DNA of 20,099 nucleotides from an uncultured Janibacter sp. (GCA_946222495.1 CAMICF010000025.1:1-20099); one strand, 5' to 3'. Positions 1 through 7,039 are shown, numbered from the stretch's first letter. Notes: generated by a model from the sequence alone, not told the origin. Made by a program: numbers and translations.

Positions 1-16
1 CCCCCACCCTCACGGC

Positions 17-47
17 AAGGGAGCGGAGCGGAGGGAAGGGAGCGGAG
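17..47. repeat. Short purine-rich direct repeat downstream of the MetE-like gene
   Basis: The 12-mer AAGGGAGCGGAG occurs at 17-28 and again at 36-47, a 19-bp period, immediately after the stop codon of the MetE-like gene (minus strand). There is no clear hairpin or T-tract, so it is not called a terminator. It may be only low-complexity purine sequence at the window edge. Confidence 0.4.
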
Positions 48-48
48 G

Positions 49-1017
49 TCAGGCGGAGAGGTCGGTGAGCGCAGCGGCCAGGTCGCGCGTCGTCCGCAGC
101 GTCGCGACCGCCGAGGACGGCGAGACCCCGGCCAGGCCGCACGCGGGCGTCACCACGACCTCGCGCAGCGCGGACTCGTCGAGGCCGACCCGGTCCCAGG
201 CACCGAGGAGCCGGTCACGGGCCGCGCGCCAGTCAGCGGACCCGTCGCTCGGCACGGCGCCGACCCACAGGCCCACCCCGGCCTCGGTCGCCTCGGCGAC
301 CTGCTCCCAGCGCGCCCCGTCGAGGAGCGAGGTGTCGAGGGAGATGGCGCCGAAGCTGCTCTCCCGCAACAGCTTCACCGGCACATCGGCCGCGCAGCAG
401 TGCACGACGGTGACGGCCCCGCCGAGACCCGCGGCCCCGCCGAGACCGTCGACGATCGTCCGCAGGCCGTCACGGACCTCGGCACGGTCGACCGCGCGCA
501 GGCGCCCGTACCCGGACTGCGTCGGGAGCCGCCCTTCGAGCACGGCGGGGAGGCCCGGCTCGTCGACCTGGACGACGAGGTCGGCGACGTGGGCGGCGAG
601 ACCGTCGGCGAGCGCGCCGGCGATGTCCCGCCGGGCCCCCGGGTCGGACACGGCCCGCTCACCGCGGGTGAGCTCGATGCTCGCCGCGAGCGTCCACGGG
701 CCGGCGACCTGGAGCTTGAGCGGGCCGGACCAGCCGTCGTAGGCCTCGGCGAGCTCGTCGAGGTCCTCGCGGAGGAAGGCGCGGGCCCGCCCTTCGTCCC
801 GGCCGGAGCGGTCGACGAAGCGCCAGCCGTAGGGCTGGGTCTCGACGTGGAGGTCGGTGAGCAGCGCTGCGGCGCGGCCGATCATGTCGGCTCCGGCGCC
901 ACGGGCGGGCAGCTCGGGCAGGTGCGGGAGGCCGTCTCCGAGGAGGTCGCGCACGGCGACGACCGCCTCGCGCGAGCGCTCCCCCGGCCAGGACCCGAGG
1001 CCGGAGGCGCGAGTCAT
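49..1017 (-). CDS. Cobalamin-independent methionine synthase (MetE C-terminal-like), short stand-alone form
   Basis: The 322-aa protein resembles only the C-terminal catalytic (beta/alpha)8 half of MetE, which is normally about 750 aa. Candidate zinc ligands are His206 and Cys208 (in VVHCC) and Cys293 (in TPACGLAG). The usual glutamate ligand appears as Asp228 in SLDTS. VDEPGL at 151-156 matches the conserved substrate-site strand. The N-terminal tetrahydrofolate-handling half is absent, so the methyl donor cannot be predicted. In MetE the reaction is methyl transfer to homocysteine. The ATG overlaps the mnmA stop by 4 bp (ATGA), so it is probably translationally coupled as the last gene of the operon. 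Family membership is clear, but the exact reaction is inferred and could be methylation of another thiol. Confidence 0.8.
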   Translation of the reverse strand: MTRASGLGSWPGERSREAVVAVRDLLGDGLPHLPELPARGAGADMIGRAAALLTDLHVETQPYGWRFVDRSGRDEGRARAFLREDLDELAEAYDGWSGPLKLQVAGPWTLAASIELTRGERAVSDPGARRDIAGALADGLAAHVADLVVQVDEPGLPAVLEGRLPTQSGYGRLRAVDRAEVRDGLRTIVDGLGGAAGLGGAVTVVHCCAADVPVKLLRESSFGAISLDTSLLDGARWEQVAEATEAGVGLWVGAVPSDGSADWRAARDRLLGAWDRVGLDESALREVVVTPACGLAGVSPSSAVATLRTTRDLAAALTDLSA

Positions 1018-2129
1018 GAGGCCACCGACGCGGCGCGTCCGGCACGGCGGATGGTGCCCGACCCGACGACTCTGGTGCCGTCGTAGAGGACGATCGACTG
1101 ACCGGGAGCGGCCCCGCGGACCGCCTCGTCGAGACGGACGAGGAGGGTGGGCTCGCCCCCTTCGTCATCGCTGGTGACGACCTCGGCGAGCGCCGGGATC
1201 TCCTCGCCGTGGGCGCGGATCTGCGCGCCGAGCCGGTGGCGACCGGACGCGGCCGGGCCGCACCAGCGGACGTGGTCGGCCTCGATCTCGTCCGCGCCCA
1301 GCAGGTCCGCGGTGCCGATGAAGACCCGGTTGGACTCCGCCTCGACCCGGGTCACGTAGCGGGGCGCGCCGTCGAGGCTCGAGCGGTCGAGCCCGAGGCC
1401 GCGCCGCTGGCCGACGGTGAACCCGTATGCACCGCGGTGCTCCCCGACGACCTCGCCGGAGCTCTCGTCGACGATCTCGCCCTCCTGCTCGCCGAGCCGC
1501 TCGGTGAGCCAGCCGCGGGTGTCGCCGTCGGAGATGAAGCAGATGTCGTGGCTGTCCGGCTTCTTGGCCACCGCGAAGCCCCGCTCGGCCGCCTCGGCCC
1601 GGATGTCGGGCTTGGTCGTGTCGCCGAGGGGGAAGAAGGCGCGGGCCAGCTGCTCCTCGTCGAGCACGCCGAGGACGTAGGACTGGTCCTTGGCCGGGTC
1701 GACGGCACGGTGCAGCTCACGTCCGTCGGGGCCGTCGACGATCTGGGCGTAGTGGCCGGTCGCGACCGCGTCGAAGCCGAGCGCGAGCGCCTTGTCGAGG
1801 AGCGCGGCGAACTTGATCTTCTCGTTGCAGCGCAGGCAGGGGTTGGGGGTGCGACCGGCCTCGTACTCGGCGACGAAGTCCTCGACGACGTCCCGCTCGA
1901 AGGGCGTGGCCATGTCCCACACGTAGAAGGGGATCCCCAGCCGGTCGGCGACCCGGCGGGCATCGCCGGCGTCCTCGATAGTGCAGCACCCGCGGGCGCC
2001 CTCGCGGAGGGTCTTGGCGTTCTTGGCCAGCGCGAGGTGCACCCCGACGACGTCGTGCCCGGCCTCGATCATCCGGGATGCGGCGACGGCGGAGTCCACC
2101 CCACCACTCATGGCGGCGACGACACGCAT
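1014..2129 (-). CDS. mnmA: tRNA-specific 2-thiouridylase MnmA
   Basis: This is the cytosolic enzyme that makes 2-thiouridine at wobble position 34 of Lys, Glu and Gln tRNAs. It adenylates the base and transfers persulfide sulfur to it. The 371-aa length is normal. The N-terminus carries the ATP-pyrophosphatase P-loop SGGVDS at residues 8-13. The catalytic cysteine pair is visible as Cys98 in NPCLRCN and Cys197 in HDICFI, and GHYAQ (125-129) and the YGFTVGQRRGLG region fit the tRNA-binding and central domains. It starts 3 bp after the cysteine desulfurase stop and overlaps the MetE-like gene by 4 bp. The desulfurase next door is the obvious sulfur donor. There is no Shine-Dalgarno sequence before the ATG, which suggests re-initiation from the upstream gene. 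Confidence 0.96.
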   Translation of the reverse strand: MRVVAAMSGGVDSAVAASRMIEAGHDVVGVHLALAKNAKTLREGARGCCTIEDAGDARRVADRLGIPFYVWDMATPFERDVVEDFVAEYEAGRTPNPCLRCNEKIKFAALLDKALALGFDAVATGHYAQIVDGPDGRELHRAVDPAKDQSYVLGVLDEEQLARAFFPLGDTTKPDIRAEAAERGFAVAKKPDSHDICFISDGDTRGWLTERLGEQEGEIVDESSGEVVGEHRGAYGFTVGQRRGLGLDRSSLDGAPRYVTRVEAESNRVFIGTADLLGADEIEADHVRWCGPAASGRHRLGAQIRAHGEEIPALAEVVTSDDEGGEPTLLVRLDEAVRGAAPGQSIVLYDGTRVVGSGTIRRAGRAASVAS

Positions 2130-2132
2130 GGC

Positions 2133-3317
2133 TCAGGCGGCACCGCTCGCGCGGCGGGCGCGGGCGATGGCATCGGGAAGGGCGGCGAGCACCGCGTCGA
2201 CGTCCGCGTCGGTGGAGGTCCAGCCGAAGGAGACCCGGAGGGATCCCCGAGCCTCCTCCTCGGACCGGCCCATCGCGAGCACGACGTGGGAGGGCTGCGG
2301 GATGCCTGCCTGGCAGGCGGACCCGGTCGAGACGGCGACGTCGGCGGCGTCGAGGAGGTACAGCATCGAGTCGCCCTCGCAGCCGGGGATGGTGATGTGG
2401 GCGTTGCCGGGCAGCCGCGTCGTCACGTCACCGGGCTCCCAGCAGCCGGTGATCCGGATGCCGAGGTCGAGGTCCTGGGTGCCGGCGAGGAACCGGTCGC
2501 GAAGGGCGCCGATGCGGGTGGCCTCGGACTCCCTTCGCTCGACGGACTCGGTGAGGGCGACGGCGAAGGCGCGGATCGCCGGCACGTCGAGGGTGCCGGA
2601 GCGGATGCCGCGCTCCTGGCCACCCCCGTGGCTCAGCGCGACGAGCCGGGCGTCACGCTTCGCGACGAGGGCGCCGATGCCGAGCGGGCCGCCGAGCTTG
2701 TGGGCGCTGACACTCATGAGGTCGACGCCCGAGGCGGCGAAGTCCACGGGCAGGTGGCCGGCAGCCTGCACGGCGTCGGTGTGGAGGGCGAGGCCGTGCT
2801 CATGGGCGATGGAGGCCATGGTGGTGACGTCCTGGACCGTGCCGACCTCGTTGTTGGCCCACATGACCGACACGGCACCGACGCTCGCCGGGTCGGACTC
2901 GATGGCCTCGCGGACGGCGTCCGGCTGGACGGTGCCGCACTCGCCCGGCGCGACGAAGGTCGCGCTCGCCCCCTCGTGCTCGACGGCGTGGTCGACCGGG
3001 TCGAGGACGGCGTGGTGCTCGACGCCGCTGACGACGATCCGGCGGCGCTGGGGGTCGGCAGCCCGCGCGGCGCGCAGGCTGCCGGTGATCGCGAGGTTGT
3101 CGGCCTCGGTGCCGCCGGAGGTGAAGACGACCTCGCTGGGCCGGGCGCCGAGGGCGCCGGCGATCTGCTCGCGGGACTCCTCGACGACGCGACGGGCGCC
3201 GCGGCCGGGTCCGTGGAGGCTGGAGGCGTTGCCGACGAGTGCCAGCTGCTCGACCATCGCCTCCCGGGCAGGCGGGGTCATCGGCGTGGTCGCCGCGTGG
3301 TCGAGGTACGTGGTCAT
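2133..3317 (-). CDS. Cysteine desulfurase (NifS/IscS family, class V aminotransferase fold)
   Basis: This PLP enzyme converts L-cysteine to L-alanine and an enzyme-bound persulfide for thio-tRNA and iron-sulfur synthesis. From the ATG at 3317 it has 394 aa. The N-terminus YLDHAATTP, SGGTEADN (67-74), the PLP lysine Lys207 in SAHKLGG, and the catalytic Cys335 in STGSACQAG are all present. The short active-site loop is IscS/NifS-like rather than SufS-like. A GTG lies directly before the ATG (3320). I chose the ATG because a TAGACT box ends 7 nt upstream of it and no Shine-Dalgarno sequence is present. It is first in the mnmA operon, so its main customer is probably MnmA, but a general Fe-S role is not excluded. 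Confidence 0.94.
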   Translation of the reverse strand: MTTYLDHAATTPMTPPAREAMVEQLALVGNASSLHGPGRGARRVVEESREQIAGALGARPSEVVFTSGGTEADNLAITGSLRAARAADPQRRRIVVSGVEHHAVLDPVDHAVEHEGASATFVAPGECGTVQPDAVREAIESDPASVGAVSVMWANNEVGTVQDVTTMASIAHEHGLALHTDAVQAAGHLPVDFAASGVDLMSVSAHKLGGPLGIGALVAKRDARLVALSHGGGQERGIRSGTLDVPAIRAFAVALTESVERRESEATRIGALRDRFLAGTQDLDLGIRITGCWEPGDVTTRLPGNAHITIPGCEGDSMLYLLDAADVAVSTGSACQAGIPQPSHVVLAMGRSEEEARGSLRVSFGWTSTDADVDAVLAALPDAIARARRASGAA

Positions 3318-3324
3318 CACAGAG

Positions 3325-3330
3325 AGTCTA
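3325..3330 (-). promoter_or_regulatory. Candidate -10 box for leaderless cysteine desulfurase-mnmA transcript
   Basis: On the minus strand TAGACT is followed by 7 nt and then the ATG at 3317, which puts the expected transcription start at or next to the start codon. No good -35 box or Shine-Dalgarno sequence is seen. The placement matches the other leaderless-type starts in this window. Confidence 0.5.
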
Positions 3331-3365
3331 CGAGCGGGCGCGCCAGTTCATTCCTTCGTCCCGCG

Positions 3366-3818
3366 TCACTCCTTGATGAGGCGCATCGTCTGGTGGGACA
3401 GGATCCGGCTGACGGCGGGCAGCCGCGAGAGCGACGAGACGACGAGCCGCTCGTAGGCCTCGATGTCGGCGACCTGGACCCGGAGGTAGTAGTCGGGCTG
3501 GCCGAGCATGCGGCGCACCTCGGTCACCTCCGCGACGGCCGCGACGGCGTCCTCGAAGTCGAGGAAGGTCTGACCGTCGTTGACGGCGATGTCGAGCGCG
3601 ACGATGACCTCGACTCCGCGCCCGGCCGAGCGCGGGTCGATCCGCGCGTGGTAGCCGGTGATGACGCCGTCACGCTCGAGGCGCTGCACCCGGCGCAGGC
3701 ACGGGGCGGGGGTGAGGCCCACCCGTCGGGCCAGCTCGGCGTTGCTCAGCCGGGCGTCCTCCTCAAGTTCGGCAATGATTGCCCGGTCCAGCGGATCCAC
3801 CGTTGTTTCGTTGCGCAT
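3366..3818 (-). CDS. Lrp/AsnC-family transcriptional regulator
   Basis: This is a 150-aa DNA-binding protein, the normal Lrp/AsnC size. The N-terminus PLDRAIIAELEEDARLSNAE begins a winged helix-turn-helix (about residues 8-55, recognition segment near GLTPAPCLRRVQRLE). A RAM ligand-binding domain follows (about 65-145; EVRRMLGQPDYYLRVQV is typical). The reading frame is open further upstream to 3956, but that would overlap azlC. The ATG at 3818 gives the family-standard N-terminus and has TAGGAT placed 7 nt upstream. It is divergent from azlC across 64 bp, like B. subtilis azlB beside azlCD, so it probably controls the exporter in response to an amino acid. It lies 48 bp upstream of the cysteine desulfurase, in the same direction. 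Confidence 0.9.
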   Translation of the reverse strand: MRNETTVDPLDRAIIAELEEDARLSNAELARRVGLTPAPCLRRVQRLERDGVITGYHARIDPRSAGRGVEVIVALDIAVNDGQTFLDFEDAVAAVAEVTEVRRMLGQPDYYLRVQVADIEAYERLVVSSLSRLPAVSRILSHQTMRLIKE

Positions 3819-3825
3819 GAGGCCC

Positions 3826-3831
3826 ATCCTA
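3826..3831 (-). promoter_or_regulatory. Candidate -10 box for leaderless lrp-like transcript
   Basis: On the minus strand TAGGAT is followed by 7 nt (GGGCCTC) and the ATG at 3818. This supports the shorter start for the regulator. No convincing -35 box is seen. Confidence 0.5.
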
Positions 3832-3869
3832 GGCCGCGATAGGGCAACCCACGCGCGACAGGATCGACC

Positions 3870-3875
3870 TAGCAT
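3870..3875 (+). promoter_or_regulatory. Candidate -10 box for leaderless azlCD transcript
   Basis: TAGCAT is followed by 7 nt (TGCGCTC) and the ATG at 3883. Together with the opposing box at 3826-3831, this puts two promoters only 38 bp apart in the divergent gap, where one bound regulator could affect both. Confidence 0.5.
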
Positions 3876-3882
3876 TGCGCTC

Positions 3883-4608
3883 ATGAGCTCGACCGTCGAC
3901 CAGCGCGCCCCGGAGGCGCCGGACATCCGTGAGGAGGCCCTGGCCGGCTGGCGCACCGTCCTCCCCGCCGGCCTCGCCGTCCTTCCGCTCGGGATCGCCC
4001 TCGGCGTCCTCGTCGTCCAGTCCGGCCTCGCCTGGTGGTGGGGTCCGGTGCTCGCGGCCGTCGTCTTCGCCGGGTCGCTGGAGTTCCTCCTCGTCGGGAT
4101 GTTCGCGGCCGCCGCGCCGCTGGGCCAGATCGCCCTGAGCAGCCTGCTCGTGAACTTCCGGCACGCCTTCTACGCCTTCTCCTTCCCCCTGCACCGCATC
4201 CACGGCCGCGGGTGGCGGGCGTACAGCACCTTCGCCCTCACGGACGAGTCCTACGCCCTCACCGCGACCCCGCAGGCGCAGGGCTGGAGCCGGGCGCGGA
4301 TCATCGCGATCCAGGCCGGGTTCCACCTGTGCTGGGTGCTGAGCGTGCTCGTCGGATCGGCGGTCGGCTCGGTCATCCCGCCGGAGGTCGTCGGGCTCGA
4401 CTTCGCCGTCACCGCGCTCTTCGTCGTCCTGACGATCGAGGCGTGGAAGGTCCAGCGCAACGTCCCCGGTCCGGTCCTCGCGCTGGTGAGCGCGGCGGTC
4501 GCGCTCACCGTGGCGCCCGGCTCGATGCTGCTCGTCGCGATGAGCCTCTTCGTCGGGAGCCTCGTCGTCTTGCACCTCGTGACGAAGGGCGGTGCCCACC
4601 GTGGCTGA
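3883..4608 (+). CDS. azlC: AzlC-family branched-chain amino acid exporter, large subunit
   Basis: This 241-aa membrane protein pairs with AzlD to export branched-chain or related amino acids. Family landmarks are the first membrane segment LPLGIALGVLV, the LLVNFRHAFYAFS stretch and FALTDESYAL. About six or seven hydrophobic segments are visible. The frame is open upstream to 3658, but that part would run antisense through the Lrp gene and reads as low-quality Ser/Arg-rich sequence. The ATG at 3883 gives the family-length protein and has a well-placed TAGCAT box. It overlaps azlD, and the Lrp-type regulator is divergent. Substrate specificity within the family (branched-chain amino acids, methionine or azaleucine) cannot be read from the sequence. 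Confidence 0.92.
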   Translation: MSSTVDQRAPEAPDIREEALAGWRTVLPAGLAVLPLGIALGVLVVQSGLAWWWGPVLAAVVFAGSLEFLLVGMFAAAAPLGQIALSSLLVNFRHAFYAFSFPLHRIHGRGWRAYSTFALTDESYALTATPQAQGWSRARIIAIQAGFHLCWVLSVLVGSAVGSVIPPEVVGLDFAVTALFVVLTIEAWKVQRNVPGPVLALVSAAVALTVAPGSMLLVAMSLFVGSLVVLHLVTKGGAHRG

Positions 4609-4927
4609 CAACGGCCAGATCCTCGCCGGTGTCCTCGTCGCCGCGGCCGTGACCTGGGGGCTGCGGGCCGCCCCCTTCGCCCTGCTGGCGCCGATGCGGG
4701 ACAGCGCGCTCCTCGCGGACCTCAACCGGTGGATGCCCGCCGGCATCATGCTCATCCTCGTCGTGTACACGATCGCCGACGTCGACCCGACCTCGCTCAC
4801 GGCAGTGGGCCCGCCGGCCCTCGCGCTCGCCGTGACCGTGGGGCTGCACCTGTGGCGGGGCAGCCTGACCCTGAGCATCTTCGCCGGGACCGCCGTCCAC
4901 GTCGTCCTCGCCTCGCTCCTCGCCTGA
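4601..4927 (+). CDS. azlD: AzlD-family branched-chain amino acid exporter, small subunit
   Basis: This is a 108-aa hydrophobic protein with about four membrane segments: GVLVAAAVTWGLRAAPFALL, GIMLILVVYTIADV, a third over PPALALAVTVGLHLW, and a C-terminal one. The size and the WGLRAAPFALL and NRWMPAGIML motifs fit AzlD, partner of AzlC. Two GTG starts are possible, at 4592 and 4601. A GAAGGG purine run at 4584-4589 sits 2 nt before the first and 11 nt before the second. I chose 4601 because the first spacing is too short, but both are plausible. Either choice overlaps the azlC stop (4608), so the subunits are probably made by coupled translation. Confidence 0.9.
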   Translation: MADNGQILAGVLVAAAVTWGLRAAPFALLAPMRDSALLADLNRWMPAGIMLILVVYTIADVDPTSLTAVGPPALALAVTVGLHLWRGSLTLSIFAGTAVHVVLASLLA

Positions 4928-4962
4928 CCCGAGCCTCGAAACCACCCGTCCACGGAATGCCG

Positions 4963-4992
4963 AGGACATCCCCCACCGTTTGCGTGCATGAT
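4963..4992 (+). promoter_or_regulatory. Candidate sigma-A-type promoter for the MFS exporter
   Basis: AGGACA (4963-4968) and CATGAT (4987-4992) are separated by 18 bp, each matching four of six consensus bases. A perfect 5-bp inverted repeat, TGCAT-G-ATGCA (4985-4995), overlaps the -10 box and could be a small operator. The predicted start near 4999 leaves room for the strong ribosome binding site downstream. Confidence 0.4.
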
Positions 4993-5006
4993 GCAGAGGT
5001 CGAGAG

Positions 5007-5013
5007 AAGGAGG
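5007..5013 (+). promoter_or_regulatory. Strong ribosome binding site deciding the MFS start
   Basis: AAGGAGG lies exactly 7 nt before the GTG at 5021. It is the best Shine-Dalgarno sequence in the window, and it rules out the in-frame ATG at 4988, which would place this site inside the coding region. Confidence 0.85.
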
Positions 5014-5020
5014 ACCATCC

Positions 5021-6490
5021 GTGGCGGTCGAGCCCGGTTCGGACAGGACTGATGCCGCGGAGGTCTCCGACGCCCAGCGCTGGCGGATCCTCTGGGTGCT
5101 GCTCGTGGCGATCTTCATGTCCCTCGTCGGCGTGAGCATCGTCAACGTCGCCATCCCCTCGATCCAGCACGGCCTCTCCGCCAGCGACTCCGACGTGCAA
5201 TGGGTCCTCTCGGGCTACGCGCTGACCTTCGGGGTCGTGCTCGTCGCCGCCGGGAGGGCCGGCGACCTCATGGGCCGCGGCGGCCTCTTCGTCATCGGGG
5301 CCGCGGTCTTCACCCTGTCCTCGGTCGGGGCCGGCCTGGCCCCGGACCCCCACTCGCTCAATGCCGCCCGCTTCCTGCAGGGGGTCGGCTCCGGGCTGCT
5401 CAACCCGCAGGGCGTCGGGATGATCCAGCAGTACTTCCGGGGCGCGGAGCGGGCCAAGGCCTTCGGCGCCTTCGGCAGCGTCGTCGGTGTCGCCGTCGGC
5501 ATCGGACCGGTCCTCGGTGGCCTCCTCATCCAGCTCGGTGGCCCCGAGATCGGGTGGCGCCTGACCTTCCTCGTCAACGTCCCCGTCGGTCTGCTCTGCC
5601 TCGCGCTCGCCTTCCGCTGGTTCCCCAAGCCGCTGCTCAGCCGGCCGACGACCATCGCGGCCGGCTCCGGCCTCGGCGGCCTGTGGCGGGCGCTCGACCC
5701 GGTGGGGTCGGTCCTCCTCGGCCTGGCGGTCCTGGCGACGATGCTCCCCTTCGTCGAAGGGGGCTCCTCGCCCTGGTACTGGCTCAGCCTCCCCCTCGGG
5801 GCCGTGCTCGCCTGGGCGTGGGTGCGCTGGGAGCGGCACCACCGCGCGACCGGCCACAGCCCGATGGTCGACCTCGGGATCTTTTCCATCCGCAGCTTCA
5901 CCCAGGGCAGCACGATCGCGATGCTCTACTTCCTCGGGATGACGAGCATCTGGGTGCTCGTCGCCATGTACATGCAGGACGGCACGGGCAAGAGCGCCCT
6001 GCAGGCGGGCCTCGTCGGCGTCCCGTCCGCGATCCTCGCCGCCGTGTCCTCCACGTGGGCGGGCAACCGCGTCGTCCGCCACGGGCGCAAGGTCGTCATC
6101 GGCGGGCTGCTCCTCGCCCTCGTCGGGCTCGTGTCGAGCATCGCCGTCGTACTGCTCCACTCCGGCGGCTACGTCAGCGAGTGGTGGCTCCTGCTCAGCC
6201 TGGCCTTCATCGGCACCGCCCAGGGGTCGGTCATCAGCCCCAACCAGACGCTGACCCTCGCCGATGTCCCGCTCGCCTATGCCGGCAGCTCCGGCGCGGT
6301 CATGCAGACCGGGCAGCGCATCGGCACCTCGGTCGGCATCGCGGTGATCACGTCGGCGGCCTTCGCGACGCTGTCGGTGAGCACCTGGTCCGTGGCGATG
6401 AGCGTGAGCTTCGGGCTGATCATCCTCGTCGTGCTCGTGGCGCTGGCCGTGGCGGTCAAGGACCAGCGGGAGCGCGCCGCCACCGCGTGA
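5021..6490 (+). CDS. MFS drug-exporter, DHA2 (EmrB/QacA) type
   Basis: This 489-aa protein of the plasma membrane has a hydrophobicity pattern compatible with 14 transmembrane segments. MFS motif A is visible as GRAGDLMGRGGLF between the second and third segments. The antiporter motif C appears as GIGPVLGGLL. NVAIPSIQHGL and VQWVLSGYALTFG are typical of the DHA2 family of proton-coupled multidrug exporters. The GTG start at 5021 is set by the Shine-Dalgarno sequence at 5007-5013. It appears monocistronic: azlD ends 93 bp upstream, and the next gene downstream is convergent, 25 bp away. The substrate cannot be deduced. An odd inverted heptamer pair lies in the coding region at 5746-5762. Confidence 0.9.
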   Translation: MAVEPGSDRTDAAEVSDAQRWRILWVLLVAIFMSLVGVSIVNVAIPSIQHGLSASDSDVQWVLSGYALTFGVVLVAAGRAGDLMGRGGLFVIGAAVFTLSSVGAGLAPDPHSLNAARFLQGVGSGLLNPQGVGMIQQYFRGAERAKAFGAFGSVVGVAVGIGPVLGGLLIQLGGPEIGWRLTFLVNVPVGLLCLALAFRWFPKPLLSRPTTIAAGSGLGGLWRALDPVGSVLLGLAVLATMLPFVEGGSSPWYWLSLPLGAVLAWAWVRWERHHRATGHSPMVDLGIFSIRSFTQGSTIAMLYFLGMTSIWVLVAMYMQDGTGKSALQAGLVGVPSAILAAVSSTWAGNRVVRHGRKVVIGGLLLALVGLVSSIAVVLLHSGGYVSEWWLLLSLAFIGTAQGSVISPNQTLTLADVPLAYAGSSGAVMQTGQRIGTSVGIAVITSAAFATLSVSTWSVAMSVSFGLIILVVLVALAVAVKDQRERAATA

Positions 6491-6515
6491 GGCAGACCGG
6501 GCTGACGGCGGGCCC

Positions 6516-6950
6516 CTACTCCGACCGGACGAAACCCAGCGGGAGCAGGTCGCCGGCGACGACGCTGACCGGCCCGTCCTCCCCCGGCAGGACGACGCGC
6601 ATCCGCGGGTAGTGGTCGGCGAAGACCTGTCGGTCACGGCCGCACGGGCTGCACACGCCCCGGCCGTGGTTGCCCACCGCGACGATGTGCGTCACCTCGG
6701 TGGCGCCGGCCGCCCGCGCGGCACCGAGGGCGACGAGCTCGGCGCAGGGACCGCCGGTGAAGTGGAAGAGGTTGACCCCGGCGAAGGTCCGCCCGTCCCC
6801 CGCGCGCACGGCCGCGCCCATCGTGTGCAGGCCGTCCTCGTCGGGCCCCGCGTCGGTCGTCGCGTCGATGGTGCGTCGCGCGACCTCGATGAGCTCACGC
6901 TCGGTTGCGTCGACGGGCCGGGCCGAAGGGAGTCCTGGCTGGGGATGCAT
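6516..6950 (-). CDS. Cytidine/blasticidin-S deaminase-like protein with an altered zinc site
   Basis: Numbered from the GTG at 6956 (146 aa), the protein has the cytidine-deaminase core. Cys71-Ala-Glu73 (CAEL) supplies a zinc ligand and the proton-shuttle glutamate, and Pro104-Cys105-Gly-Arg-Asp108-Arg-Gln is the second motif. Classical enzymes read PCGxCRQ there, so the third ligand Cys is replaced by Asp108. An extra Cys102 lies three residues before Cys105. The codon for residue 108 reads GAC directly. The preferred start is the ATG at 6950 (144 aa), with AAGG 8 nt upstream inside a repeat copy. The GTG at 6956 is the alternative. Nucleoside salvage is the likely role but is unproven with this metal site. 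The gene is convergent with the MFS gene. Confidence 0.75.
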   Translation of the reverse strand: MHPQPGLPSARPVDATERELIEVARRTIDATTDAGPDEDGLHTMGAAVRAGDGRTFAGVNLFHFTGGPCAELVALGAARAAGATEVTHIVAVGNHGRGVCSPCGRDRQVFADHYPRMRVVLPGEDGPVSVVAGDLLPLGFVRSE

Positions 6951-6953
6951 GGT

Positions 6954-7035
6954 CACGACCTTAAGGAGATGCGGCCGGGATGCGCACGACCTTAAGGAGA
7001 TGCGGCCGGGATGCGCACGACCTTAAGGAGATGCG
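6954..7035 (-). repeat. Tandem 31-bp repeat array (three copies) carrying CCTTAAGG
   Basis: Plus-strand copies start at 6954, 6985 and 7016, a period of exactly 31 bp. The first two are identical over all 31 bp, and the third keeps only the 20-bp core CACGACCTTAAGGAGATGCG. An 11-bp GC-rich linker separates the cores. The core contains the perfect 8-bp palindrome CCTTAAGG, striking in DNA this GC-rich. The array begins 4 nt after the stop of the CDF gene and runs into the start region of the deaminase gene, filling the whole gap. On the transcript it reads CGCATCTCCTTAAGGTCGTG. The same core recurs at 15805-15920. Confidence 0.95.
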
Positions 7036-7039
7036 TTGG

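Noticed and set aside
1209..3842. 877-aa plus-strand open frame
   Set aside because: It runs antisense through mnmA, the cysteine desulfurase and the Lrp gene, and reads as Asp/Gly/Val-rich shadow sequence typical of high-GC DNA.
4505..6637. 710-aa minus-strand open frame
   Set aside because: It is antisense to azlD and the MFS gene, whose plus-strand products carry clear family motifs; its composition is charged and repetitive.
6954..7035. CRISPR array
   Set aside because: There are only three copies, linkers of 11 bp that are identical in the two full units, and no cas genes. Spacers should be unique and longer.
6954..7035. Series of Shine-Dalgarno plus ATG units (AAGGAGATG) starting small proteins on the plus strand
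   Set aside because: The spacing between AAGGAG and ATG is essentially zero, and the frames that follow are antisense to the CDF gene with no family resemblance.
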